NCBI RefSeq assembly: GCF_025567345.1
Contig: NZ_JAOQJS010000002.1
Location: 372,001 to 436,000 of the forward strand
Direction: 5' to 3'
Source of the DNA: Coprococcus ammoniilyticus
GTDB taxonomy: Bacteria > Bacillota > Clostridia > Lachnospirales > Lachnospiraceae
DNA: 64,000 nt
The notes beneath the pieces were generated by a model that was given only the letters and a program-made list of their open reading frames with translations, made no database searches and had not been told where the DNA came from. The position numbers and the translations under genes are program-made. Shown here in pieces: positions 17,246 through 25,097 of the stretch (positions are counted from its first letter, which is position 1; every line of letters begins with the position of its first letter).

Positions 17246-18928
17246 TTATTCTACAGAAACAATGTAATAATAGATTGGCTGACCACCATAGTAGTTCTGT
17301 ACATCGCAGTCCGGGAAGCTTTCTTCCACTCTTGCCGCAAATGCCTCTGCATCCTCCTTCTTTACATCTGCTCCGTAATAAATACTGATCAGTTCGCTGT
17401 CTTCATCTACTGCATCTTTGATCAGATCGAATGTAACATCCGAAATGTCATTACCAACGGATACCAGTCCCTTATCACCGATACCCATGATATCTCCCTC
17501 ATGGATGGCTTTTCCATCGATGGAGGTATCTCTGACTGCATATGTTACCTGTCCGCTCTTTACATTTGATACAGCTTCTAACATATTGTTCTTGTTATCC
17601 TCTAATGTCATCGTACTGTCAAACGCTATCATTGCACTGATACCCTGTGGCGCATTTGCCGTTGCAAGGACAATGATATTCTTATCTTCACATAAGCCGG
17701 CTGCCTGATTGGCTGCAAGAACAACATTTTTATTATTTGGGAATATAAATATATTCTCGGCATGAACCTTCTCGATCGCATTCAGCATATCCTCAGTGCT
17801 TGGATTCATCGTCTGACCACCTTCGATCACATAATCAACTCCAAGCTCCGTAAAGAACTCCTTTAATCCATCACCCATGGATACTGCGATGAAACCATAT
17901 TGTTTCTTTGGCTGCTGTTTTTCTTTCTCTGCCTGTCTTGCAGCTTCCTGTCTGGCTGCTTCTTCCCGTTCTGCCTGCTTGATGACCTTCTCATGATGCT
18001 CCAGTCTCATATTATCAACCTTCATATTTGACAGATAACCAAGGGTAAGACCTTTTTCAAATGCCTGGCCCGGATGGTTTGTGTGAACATGGATCTTAAC
18101 GATTTCATCATCTGATACACAGACAATGGAATCACCGATTGACTCTAAGAACTGTTTCAGATCTTCTTCCTCTTTTATGCCGTATGGTTTTTCCAGATTA
18201 ATAATAAATTCTGTACAATATCCGAACTTGATATCGGCCGACAGATCTTCAGAATACTTTGGATTGTCAACACCGGATACTCCTGCTCCGGAAGGCTTTG
18301 TATCTGCAATTACGACACGTCCGAGAATACAGTCAACTGCACCTTTTAATACTTCCATCAGACCCTGTCCGCCGGAATCCACAACACCGGCCTCTTTTAA
18401 TACCGGAAGCAGCTCCGGTGTGGAAGCAAGCACTTCATCTCCATGCTTAATGATGGTTTCGCAGAATTCCTCCAATGTAATATCTGTACCTGCACATTCT
18501 CTGGCCTTAGTAGCAATACCTCTGGCAACTGTAAGGATCGTTCCTTCCTTTGGCTTCATAACAGCCTTATAAGCTGTCTCAACCGCCTTCTGGAATGCAT
18601 CAGCAATCTCGATTACTCCTATCTCTGTTTTATCCCCGATCTTCTTGCTGAAACCACGAAGAAGCTGAGAAAGGATTACACCTGAATTACCTCTGGCTCC
18701 ACGAAGGGAACCGGTTGACATTGCCTTTGCGATATCACTCATTGTCTCCTTACAGGATTCAACTTCCCTTTTTGCTGACATGATCGTCATTGTCATATTT
18801 GTACCGGTATCTCCATCCGGTACAGGGAACACATTCAGCTCATTAATATAATCTTTTTTATTATCAAGGTTATTCGCACCGGCTATAAATGCTTTCTTCA
18901 GTGCAAGTACATCAATCGTATTTTTCAC
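17246..18928 (-). CDS. yloV: DAK-domain kinase, FakA/YloV family
   Basis: A 560-residue protein with the DhaL-like ATP-binding domain at the N-terminus (NVFPVPDGDTGTNMTMTI, GSLRGARGNSGVILSQLL). A middle domain carries the Zn-type region (DSGGQGLMEV), and a C-terminal FakB/DegV-like domain follows. FakA phosphorylates fatty acids delivered by FakB so exogenous fatty acids can enter phospholipids. Translation starts at a GTG with GGAGG about 10 nt upstream. A basic Gln/Ala/Glu stretch (about 315-330) is a lineage-specific linker. It lies in the yloU-yloV-recG operon. Confidence 0.92.
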   Translation of the reverse strand: MKNTIDVLALKKAFIAGANNLDNKKDYINELNVFPVPDGDTGTNMTMTIMSAKREVESCKETMSDIAKAMSTGSLRGARGNSGVILSQLLRGFSKKIGDKTEIGVIEIADAFQKAVETAYKAVMKPKEGTILTVARGIATKARECAGTDITLEEFCETIIKHGDEVLASTPELLPVLKEAGVVDSGGQGLMEVLKGAVDCILGRVVIADTKPSGAGVSGVDNPKYSEDLSADIKFGYCTEFIINLEKPYGIKEEEDLKQFLESIGDSIVCVSDDEIVKIHVHTNHPGQAFEKGLTLGYLSNMKVDNMRLEHHEKVIKQAEREEAARQEAARQAEKEKQQPKKQYGFIAVSMGDGLKEFFTELGVDYVIEGGQTMNPSTEDMLNAIEKVHAENIFIFPNNKNVVLAANQAAGLCEDKNIIVLATANAPQGISAMIAFDSTMTLEDNKNNMLEAVSNVKSGQVTYAVRDTSIDGKAIHEGDIMGIGDKGLVSVGNDISDVTFDLIKDAVDEDSELISIYYGADVKKEDAEAFAARVEESFPDCDVQNYYGGQPIYYYIVSVE

Positions 18929-18945
18929 TTCTACAGTTCCTCCGT

Positions 18946-19305
18946 CTAATCCAGAATCTTTACATCTTCAACAAATACATTTACCTGACTGACCTTAAGA
19001 GATGTAAAATCTTCTACTTTATATTTTACAGACTGCATCAGATTATCTGTTACAGCCTTGATGCTGACACCATATGCCACAACGATATGAAGCTCTACCA
19101 CAATATCTCCATTCTCATCAAACGTAACATGAATTCCCTGCGTGATATTGTTTCCTTTTAACTGTTTTACGATTCCGTCTTTTACACTGACAATACCCAT
19201 ACCAACAATGCCAAAGCAATCGAGTGCTGTCATACCTGCTACCTGTGCAACCACATTCTCATCCAGACTGACGGTTCCATTATCATTATTTATATATTCG
19301 TTCAT
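18946..19305 (-). CDS. yloU: Asp23/Gls24 family envelope stress protein
   Basis: A 119-residue Asp23/Gls24 domain protein. The typical pattern is seen: GTVSLDENVVAQVAGMTALDCFGIVGM, GIHVTFDENGDIVVELHIVVAYGVSI and VNVFVEDVKI. Family members are envelope-associated or alkaline-shock proteins. GGGAGGT precedes the ATG. First gene of the yloU-yloV-recG operon, divergent from rpmB as in Bacillus. Confidence 0.93.
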   Translation of the reverse strand: MNEYINNDNGTVSLDENVVAQVAGMTALDCFGIVGMGIVSVKDGIVKQLKGNNITQGIHVTFDENGDIVVELHIVVAYGVSIKAVTDNLMQSVKYKVEDFTSLKVSQVNVFVEDVKILD

Positions 19306-19428
19306 AGAAAACCTCCCATGCTTTTGTCCTGTTATATGATGTGCAGGAATCCCATCTCCTTGTCATTCTGAAAAGTATATTTAAAAATAGGCAAACCTGT
19401 CTCACCATAATTATAAACATATAGTTCT

Positions 19429-19456
19429 ATTATAACAGAGAATATGCAAATTTCAA
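19429..19456 (-). promoter_or_regulatory. Probable promoter of yloU-yloV-recG
   Basis: TTGAAA, 16 nt, TATAAT on the minus strand. The leader to the yloU ATG is about 120 nt and I recognise no riboswitch in it. Confidence 0.65.
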
Positions 19457-19502
19457 GACAACCATTTATTGTCTATTCTTTTTAAAAAAATTAAAAATAT
19501 GC

Positions 19503-19531
19503 TTGCATATAACAAAATTATCTGATATAGT
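19503..19531 (+). promoter_or_regulatory. Probable promoter of rpmB
   Basis: TTGCAT, 17 nt, TATAGT on the plus strand. It is divergent from the yloU promoter, with about 46 nt between the -35 boxes. Confidence 0.7.
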
Positions 19532-19588
19532 AACATTTGTTGTGAACTTATGAGAGGATAAGTTTAATAAAAATAAGGAGGTGCTATC

Positions 19589-19774
19589 ATGGCAAAATGT
19601 TCAGTTTGTAATAAAGGTGCTCATTTCGGTATCAAAGTGAGCCATTCACATAGAAGAGCAAATAAGATGTGGAAATCAAATGTTAAGTCTGTTAAGGCTA
19701 TCGTAGATGGTTCTCCAAAGAAGATTTATGTTTGTACTTCATGTTTAAAATCTGGAAAGGTTGAGCGTGCATAG
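19589..19774 (+). CDS. rpmB: 50S ribosomal protein L28
   Basis: A 61-residue ribosomal protein with MAKCSVCNKGAHFGIKVSHSH and RRANKMWKSNVKSV. There is a CxxC pair at each end (CSVC and CTSC), so this is the zinc-binding form. AAGGAGGTGC precedes the ATG. It has its own promoter and terminator, and the divergent rpmB/yloU layout is a Firmicute hallmark. Confidence 0.97.
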   Translation: MAKCSVCNKGAHFGIKVSHSHRRANKMWKSNVKSVKAIVDGSPKKIYVCTSCLKSGKVERA

Positions 19775-19793
19775 TTCACCTCGTATTCTTTCT

Positions 19794-19829
19794 AAAAAAG
19801 ACTGCCATAATACAATGGCAGTCTTTTTT
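19794..19829. terminator. Bidirectional terminator
   Basis: AAAAAAGACTGCCAT and ATGGCAGTCTTTTTT flank a short loop. The A-run before and T-run after the stem let it stop rpmB on the plus strand and the 45-residue membrane-protein gene on the minus strand. Confidence 0.9.
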
Positions 19830-19914
19830 GTTTTCTTTTTTCAGACTGCCGGCCAAGCTTCTATCATAAATTCTCAAAATCTCTCCTGCCTTAACCCGGT
19901 CAGGTCATTGACTT

Positions 19915-20052
19915 TTAGCATCTGCAAAATAATATATATGCCATTAAAAAAAAGATTACAATAATCAAAAATTCCAGAAACCCTTCTACCAGATAGCTGA
20001 ATATCATTCCGATCGCAACGAAAAAGAGGGCAAATCCAACTACACGCTTCAA
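19915..20052 (-). CDS. 45-residue hydrophobic membrane protein
   Basis: A short frame starting at TTG (20052) and reading MKRVVGFALFFVAIGMIF, then a second hydrophobic stretch (about 25-42) ending LFCRC. Two membrane helices with a KR start and a cysteine-containing end suggest a real protein. I recall similar short proteins (MKR..G..LF..AIGM...YNLFC) in other Clostridia, but no function. GGCGGTGA lies about 6 nt upstream as a ribosome site. It lies alone between two hairpin terminators, downstream of ytfJ. Confidence 0.6.
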   Translation of the reverse strand: MKRVVGFALFFVAIGMIFSYLVEGFLEFLIIVIFFLMAYILFCRC

Positions 20053-20066
20053 ACAACATCACCGCC

Positions 20067-20113
20067 AAAAAAAAGACTTCACATACCACTATAAGATATG
20101 CAAAGTCTTTTTC
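20067..20113 (-). terminator. Terminator of the ytfI-ytfJ operon
   Basis: On the minus strand AAAGACTT and AAGTCTTT pair and are followed by a T-run; A residues on the other side let it also act in the opposite direction. It lies 14 nt after the ytfJ stop. Confidence 0.75.
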
Positions 20114-20126
20114 TTTTATGTCTGTT

Positions 20127-20534
20127 TTATTCCTCTGCCGGTTTCGATGCTTCTTCTACCGCCTGTTCGATCTGCTCTTCTTCCTCTGTCTTTTCCTTCT
20201 TAAAGAAGCTGGTGATCCGGTCAACGATCTCAGGTGCCATATCAATGATCTTGCTGATGGCATCCTGATTCTTAATATTAACAAGTCTTGTCTTACCATT
20301 TGAGATAACCAGAACCGCAGCCGGACTGAGCTTTGCTCCGATACCACCGGCCGCATTATTGCCGGTCTGTTTATTGAACGCACCGGCCGCCATACCGAAA
20401 TTCACATCAAGAAGTGGAATAATGATCGTATCTCCTACCTTGATAGGATCTCCCACTACAGATTTGGATGAAACAAATCCATCCATTCCATGAAACAAAG
20501 TGCTGATCGTTCCGTCAATATTTGTATTTGCCAT
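20127..20534 (-). CDS. ytfJ: GerW/YtfJ family sporulation protein
   Basis: A 135-residue member of the YtfJ/GerW family. Diagnostic stretches are VVGDPIKVGDTIIIPLLDVNFG, GIGAKLSPAAVLVI and an acidic, Lys/Glu-rich C-terminus. In Bacillus it is a forespore protein involved in germination, but homologues occur widely in Clostridia. Its ATG directly abuts the ytfI stop, reproducing the ytfI-ytfJ pair. Confidence 0.92.
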   Translation of the reverse strand: MANTNIDGTISTLFHGMDGFVSSKSVVGDPIKVGDTIIIPLLDVNFGMAAGAFNKQTGNNAAGGIGAKLSPAAVLVISNGKTRLVNIKNQDAISKIIDMAPEIVDRITSFFKKEKTEEEEQIEQAVEEASKPAEE

Positions 20535-21607
20535 TACTTATTTCCTCCCGAAATCTTTTTTAAATATGCCATAGATCTTTTCACGTATTTATTAAAGTAT
20601 ACCTTGCAGCAATAATATAATATATTATAAACCCTGATTCTTCCTTTTATGAAAATATCCCCTTCCAATATCTTCTTGGAAAAATCCGGAGTTATATCTA
20701 TTTTATTATAATATAACGGTAAAATCAAACTTAGATATCCAAGCTGTTTTCCGGTAGATGCCGGATCTCCTGAACCATATGTCACCTGACCTTTGATCTT
20801 TGTCGGATTCAGATGCTTTAATAACAGGATCACGTTTCGCTTTAACACCTGAAATGCCTGCTTTGTTGTACCCGCCCGGACGAATTTCTTATACTGCTCC
20901 GCCTTATCTTTCATATGGTGCAGTTTTCTTACAACTGCTTCGATCTTATCCTTTACCGCAATAACAAATCGGTCGAACTTCTTACCGATACGGGTAAATA
21001 TCGTCTCCGGACTTTTTTGAAATTCCGAATGATCTTCTGCAAATTCCCGGTTAGCATCTCTATCTTCTCTGTCGGGATCTGCATCCTGCATCATCTGATC
21101 TGACAAACCATCCTGCTGATCGGATTCAGCATCTTCTGCTTCCTGCTTTTCCGTTTTTTTCGTTTTTTCGGCTTCTGCCTGTTCGCGTTTTTCCTGTTTT
21201 TTTGCTTTTCGAGTCTCTGCCTTTTCCTGTTTTTTCAGTTTTTTTGCTTCTCTGACTTCAGCTTTTTCCCGCATACGAGTTTCTTTTTCACTTTCTGCGA
21301 CTTCTGTCTCCGTATCTGTTTCTTCCTGGCTTTCTTCCGAAAATCCATCTTCATTGGATACCAGCGTTCCGCCAAATGACCGCAGCCAATATACAAAGCC
21401 GTTTTCATCATAATTTGCTTTGAAGCAGAATACAAAACCCAACCATGAGGCTTTTAATTTGCATATAAAATTGTCATGTTTTTCTGCATAAAACCGATAC
21501 CGGACAGGAACGAATAATAATAAAAGCAACAGTACAAGTACAAGCCCTATCAGGATCAATACTGTAATCAACAGAATCTTTAATATCAATAAGAAAATAT
21601 GTAACAT
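20534..21607 (-). CDS. ytfI: DUF2953 protein (YtfI-like)
   Basis: A 357-residue protein with an N-terminal membrane helix (about 3-30). A DUF2953-like domain is split around a long charged insertion: FICKLKASWLGFVF before it, and VTYGSGDPASTGKQLGYLSLILP and FIKGRIRVYNILY after it. The insertion (about residues 90-200) is almost all Glu, Lys, Ala and Arg and likely a coiled coil or disordered spacer. The pairing with ytfJ is conserved in spore-forming Firmicutes. Function unknown. Confidence 0.85.
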   Translation of the reverse strand: MLHIFLLILKILLITVLILIGLVLVLLLLLLFVPVRYRFYAEKHDNFICKLKASWLGFVFCFKANYDENGFVYWLRSFGGTLVSNEDGFSEESQEETDTETEVAESEKETRMREKAEVREAKKLKKQEKAETRKAKKQEKREQAEAEKTKKTEKQEAEDAESDQQDGLSDQMMQDADPDREDRDANREFAEDHSEFQKSPETIFTRIGKKFDRFVIAVKDKIEAVVRKLHHMKDKAEQYKKFVRAGTTKQAFQVLKRNVILLLKHLNPTKIKGQVTYGSGDPASTGKQLGYLSLILPLYYNKIDITPDFSKKILEGDIFIKGRIRVYNILYYCCKVYFNKYVKRSMAYLKKISGGNK

Positions 21608-21621
21608 ATGCTCCCCTTATA

Positions 21622-21951
21622 TCAGCACACTGTCATGTCATATAGAAAATAGTCCTTACAATCAAACTTTCCGGTCGTACCGTATACATCCCGGATAATA
21701 TCCCGTATAAGAAAAAACGCTCCGGCCTTTGTCATCGACATTCCAACGATAACGATATCATCCGTTCGTTTCTTATAGTACGGCTGCAGGAATTCATTTG
21801 CCTCATAAACCTCTAACAGTCCGTCCTCAAACAATGGAAGTGTTATGACATAAACATCCGCACAAGGCTTCCGTTTTTTTATTCTTTTTATCAGTCGGGA
21901 TGCCGTCTTATCCGGCATAACTCCGGTATAAAGCCGCTTTGCTATTGTCAT
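21622..21951 (-). CDS. Small conserved-looking protein of unknown function
   Basis: A 109-residue protein beginning MTIAKRLYTG, starting at 21951 where GGGGAGTG lies upstream. It contains VYVITLPLFEDGLLEVYEA and DDIVIVGMSMTKAGAFFLI, a mixed alpha/beta pattern. I recognise no family. It lies between the next unknown gene and ytfI, 14 nt from the latter, so it belongs to the same operon. The internal phrase 'IVGMSMTKAGA' suggests a small folded domain rather than disorder. Confidence 0.7.
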   Translation of the reverse strand: MTIAKRLYTGVMPDKTASRLIKRIKKRKPCADVYVITLPLFEDGLLEVYEANEFLQPYYKKRTDDIVIVGMSMTKAGAFFLIRDIIRDVYGTTGKFDCKDYFLYDMTVC

Positions 21952-21983
21952 TTTTTCACTCCCCTGCTCTGTCCGACCTCTCT

Positions 21984-23411
21984 CTAATCTTCCATAATTC
22001 CCTGAATGATCACATAACATGCAAGAACCTCGCTGCGATTTGAACAGCGCACCAGTGCATTATCAATATAATCTTTGATCTCCTGCTGTGTATTAAAGAA
22101 CACAGGAATTGTAGAAAGTATCTTCGCCATGACCGCACGATTAACTACCTGTGAGTTTCCGGTAAATACCTCTCCGAATTCTTCTATCAGTTTATCCTTT
22201 TTTGAAATAATATATTCAGAATCCGCAAGTGCGCCTGTCTCAATCTTCACATGATCGATATCTACAAACATACTTCCGGATAATAGTTTTTCCAGTGTAT
22301 CAATACGATGATAAGCATCCTCCAGACCAAGGCGGATAATATCCGGCTGATTGGAAGATACGATATCATAGATCGGAGCTTCAAGCACCATCCGGTGTTC
22401 TCCCGCTTCCTCCTGCGCGCCTTCATTTGCAACCAGCATATCATATGCATCCGTCGGAAATTCATCTTCGTTCTCCATGGATTCATAGATGCGTCTGATA
22501 ATAGATAATGCCCGCATACAGGATTCCGATACTCCTGACTTGCATTCAGCCGCAAGCATCATGCTGTACAGATCATTTACCAGCTCGATCAGCATCATAT
22601 AATCAGATACGACATCATTGATAAAGCCTGCACTTTTATCCAGAACCGTTGACAGATTCCTGTATCCGTCAAAATCAAGATGTGCATAATCTCCCTCTTT
22701 AATAATCTCGTACGCTTCATGCAGAGAAGAATATTCTGTCTCGAATTTCTCCGGAAGCTGTAATAAGGCAGTTTCTTCTACTGTCTCTATAAAATCATCC
22801 AATGAACTGATCTCACAACCATTATAAATTGATAAAGTCTGTCCGATAATATCGTAAAATCTTGCCTTTGTCATACGAAGCGGAAGCTGACCTACGATCT
22901 GCTGGATCTTCGCATTTACCGCTACCTTATCCTTATCTGCAAAGATGAAGTTAAAGACCTCCGCACTGAACTGCTCTGCATCAAATTCCTCAAACATCTT
23001 CTCAAGTTCTTCGTCCACATTTTCCTCGAATCCATATTCTTTTCGGTTCAGGATATATTCGTACAACTCAAACGCATCAGTATATGCAGTAAGTACCTTC
23101 ATCTTCTCCGTGATCTTATTTCTCATTTCGGAGATAAGCGCCAGATCCTTGTCATCCAATTGATCCGCATCTCCTGCCAGATATGTTCCGACCAGCTTAT
23201 TGATTCCCATAACACATTCATAAATATATGGATCCTCTGCAAAATCTTTGTCTGCCATCAGTTCACGGATCACAACATAGTTTAATGCAAATTTCTGACA
23301 GGCATATTCGAAATCTGCCGTCATGACTGCATCTGCAAATTTTGCAAGATTCTCATCCATATTGTTCTTACGGGTTATCTCTGTGATCAGTTTTTTATCT
23401 TCATTATACAT
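21984..23411 (-). CDS. Large helical protein of unknown function
   Basis: A 475-residue, acidic, mostly helical protein with no membrane segment or signal peptide. Recurrent features are EEx and DEx helices (e.g. NVDEELEKMFEEFDAEQF) and two regions about the state of 'DAYD' and 'ESMENEDEF'. I cannot assign it to a family. It follows the rhomboid-like gene by about 40 nt and precedes the small unknown and ytfI, so it is in one operon with sporulation-family genes. The lack of catalytic motifs suggests a scaffold, but this is a guess. Confidence 0.75.
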   Translation of the reverse strand: MYNEDKKLITEITRKNNMDENLAKFADAVMTADFEYACQKFALNYVVIRELMADKDFAEDPYIYECVMGINKLVGTYLAGDADQLDDKDLALISEMRNKITEKMKVLTAYTDAFELYEYILNRKEYGFEENVDEELEKMFEEFDAEQFSAEVFNFIFADKDKVAVNAKIQQIVGQLPLRMTKARFYDIIGQTLSIYNGCEISSLDDFIETVEETALLQLPEKFETEYSSLHEAYEIIKEGDYAHLDFDGYRNLSTVLDKSAGFINDVVSDYMMLIELVNDLYSMMLAAECKSGVSESCMRALSIIRRIYESMENEDEFPTDAYDMLVANEGAQEEAGEHRMVLEAPIYDIVSSNQPDIIRLGLEDAYHRIDTLEKLLSGSMFVDIDHVKIETGALADSEYIISKKDKLIEEFGEVFTGNSQVVNRAVMAKILSTIPVFFNTQQEIKDYIDNALVRCSNRSEVLACYVIIQGIMED

Positions 23412-23451
23412 AACTATCTATTTTCCTCTCATCCTTAATTAAATCCATCTC

Positions 23452-24294
23452 TTATTTATGCTCATGCGTAAACAAATGATCCTGGCAATATTCCTTGTTG
23501 CCTGTACATCTGGAGCAATAACGGAACTGCATGTCAGGTGCTTCCTTATCTGTGATGCCGCATACATAACATTTATGTGTCACATTCTCTGAATTGTTGA
23601 CACGCACCTGCTTCGCATAATTCCTCCTTCGCTTGATCTGCTTTGGAGAAAGCCGTCTGAAATCTTTTGTGCTGAAATAGAAAATTACAAAGTTTAAAAG
23701 TGACATTACGATATTTACACGTCCCATCAGGTTTGCGTTCATAAAATAATATCCTATAAACACCAGATACAAAACAGATAACCACTTCATCTTAACCGGA
23801 ATGATCATTGCATACAGTACCTGCATATCCGGATAACAAACTGCAACTGCCAAAAATAAAGACAGGCAGATATAATAACTGGATACGATATAGATATGAG
23901 AATCCCATGACATCGGAATATGAAATACATACTGACAAAGTATATATGCGATCATCGTTCCTGCCATCGTGAGAAACATACCACCAAATATATACAGGTT
24001 GTACAAAAACGTACCGATTGAACGTTCTAACAGATTACCGATACTGTAATAAAAGAACAACATAATGATAGTAAAGATACTGACACTTAATTCCGGAGGA
24101 GTGATTACCCATGTAAGTAATCTCCAAACTTCTCCCTGCATAACAAATGCAGGAACAAGAATCAGTTTTGATAAAACCTGTGGTGCAAACATCAGAAGCA
24201 GATAGCCAATGACATATCCAAGGATCAGATACAGGGACAGATTCTTGATCGCATACCGACCAAACTTCCTTTCAAGCTTGTTTATCATCTTCAT
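23452..24294 (-). CDS. Rhomboid-fold membrane protein lacking the protease serine, with Cys/His tail
   Basis: A 280-residue polytopic protein with about six helices. Rhomboid-like features are visible: VWRLLTWVITPP (WR motif in L1), NLLERSIGTF and the final helices with IIPVKMKWLSVLYLVF. At the position of the catalytic GxSG I read SSYYICLSLFLAV, so the nucleophile motif is missing. The C-terminal 40 residues contain CYVC, CSRC and YCQDH plus HEHK, a likely zinc-binding module. I start at 24294 because AAAGGAG lies 8 nt upstream. A pseudo-rhomboid or derlin-like client-binding role is inferred. Confidence 0.82.
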   Translation of the reverse strand: MKMINKLERKFGRYAIKNLSLYLILGYVIGYLLLMFAPQVLSKLILVPAFVMQGEVWRLLTWVITPPELSVSIFTIIMLFFYYSIGNLLERSIGTFLYNLYIFGGMFLTMAGTMIAYILCQYVFHIPMSWDSHIYIVSSYYICLSLFLAVAVCYPDMQVLYAMIIPVKMKWLSVLYLVFIGYYFMNANLMGRVNIVMSLLNFVIFYFSTKDFRRLSPKQIKRRRNYAKQVRVNNSENVTHKCYVCGITDKEAPDMQFRYCSRCTGNKEYCQDHLFTHEHK

Positions 24295-24386
24295 GAATGG
24301 ATCTCCTTTTAATTTCATTCATACTATTTGTTTTCGGTATATAAACAGATTTTCCAACATCCGTTATATCCACAAATCAGGGAACT

Positions 24387-24415
24387 GCCATATTCCCATC
24401 CAATGAGAATATGGC
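24387..24415 (-). other. Leader hairpin of the rhomboid-like operon
   Basis: GCCATATTC pairs perfectly with GAATATGGC in the transcript leader, between the promoter and the start of the rhomboid-like gene. No T-run follows, so it is not a typical terminator; it may stabilise the mRNA or bind a regulator. Confidence 0.5.
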
Positions 24416-24438
24416 TGATAGTATCCCGACATTATCAA

Positions 24439-24467
24439 ATTATATAATAGAACGAAAAACTTTACAA
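24439..24467 (-). promoter_or_regulatory. Probable promoter of the rhomboid-unknown-ytfI-ytfJ operon
   Basis: TTGTAA, 17 nt, TATAAT on the minus strand, about 145 nt upstream of the rhomboid-like start. Confidence 0.7.
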
Positions 24468-24504
24468 CAGCACAATCATGAAGAATTTCTAACTTTTATA
24501 TATC

Positions 24505-24915
24505 TTAATCCACAACCAGCTCCAATCCTTCCGGCAAAACGACCTGATACAAGTTCTTATTGTTCTCAAATAATTCCTGTGGACCGACACCAAAATACAT
24601 GAATACAGATTCAAAGGTATCTCCTTTTTTCACTGTATAATGCATCTTTCCATCTCCGGAGCCTTCCTGTTCTATCGGAATACAGATTTCTTCCCCTTCC
24701 TGCATATTATAGACATTTACATACGGATTTGCAGTTATGATGTCACAGAGATTACATTTGTAGTGTTTTGAAAGCTTATATAATGTATCCCCTTTTTCTA
24801 CTACATGGATCACTCCATTGCAATGATCATAATTTTCCATTTCATACCATCCGGCTTTTTTATTATTATATTCGGAATCTGAAAAATGTTCCCTTTTCTT
24901 TTTATTAAAATACAA
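24505..24915 (-). CDS. Protein with two LysM domains
   Basis: A 136-residue protein. A LysM domain at about 35-80 (IHVVEKGDTLYKLSKHYKC, ITANPYVNVYNMQEGEEICIP) is followed by a second at about 91-136 (HYTVKKGDTFESVFMYFGV). There is no signal peptide, as in several spore-coat or mother-cell LysM proteins. A second possible start is the ATG at 24840 (MENYDHC) with GGATGG upstream. LysM binds N-acetylglucosamine-containing glycans; a spore-coat or envelope role is inferred. Confidence 0.85.
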   Translation of the reverse strand: MYFNKKKREHFSDSEYNNKKAGWYEMENYDHCNGVIHVVEKGDTLYKLSKHYKCNLCDIITANPYVNVYNMQEGEEICIPIEQEGSGDGKMHYTVKKGDTFESVFMYFGVGPQELFENNKNLYQVVLPEGLELVVD

Positions 24916-25017
24916 ATCTTTCTCTGCCTTTTTCTAAAATAAAAATTAAATAATAAAAAATCAAGGAAAATCAATCCTAAAATAAATATTAAGTTCGTCA
25001 GAAAAGGGAAAAAATCA

Positions 25018-25046
25018 TTGTTTTTTGTAAAACGTTCCACTATAAT
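25018..25046 (+). promoter_or_regulatory. Probable promoter of the dehydratase activase-like gene
   Basis: TTGTTT, 17 nt, TATAAT on the plus strand, followed about 50 nt later by the ATG at 25098. Confidence 0.7.
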
Positions 25047-25097
25047 AGATTCGGTTCAATAAAGAGAAAATTTTGCAAAAAGATTAGGATGGTTTTT

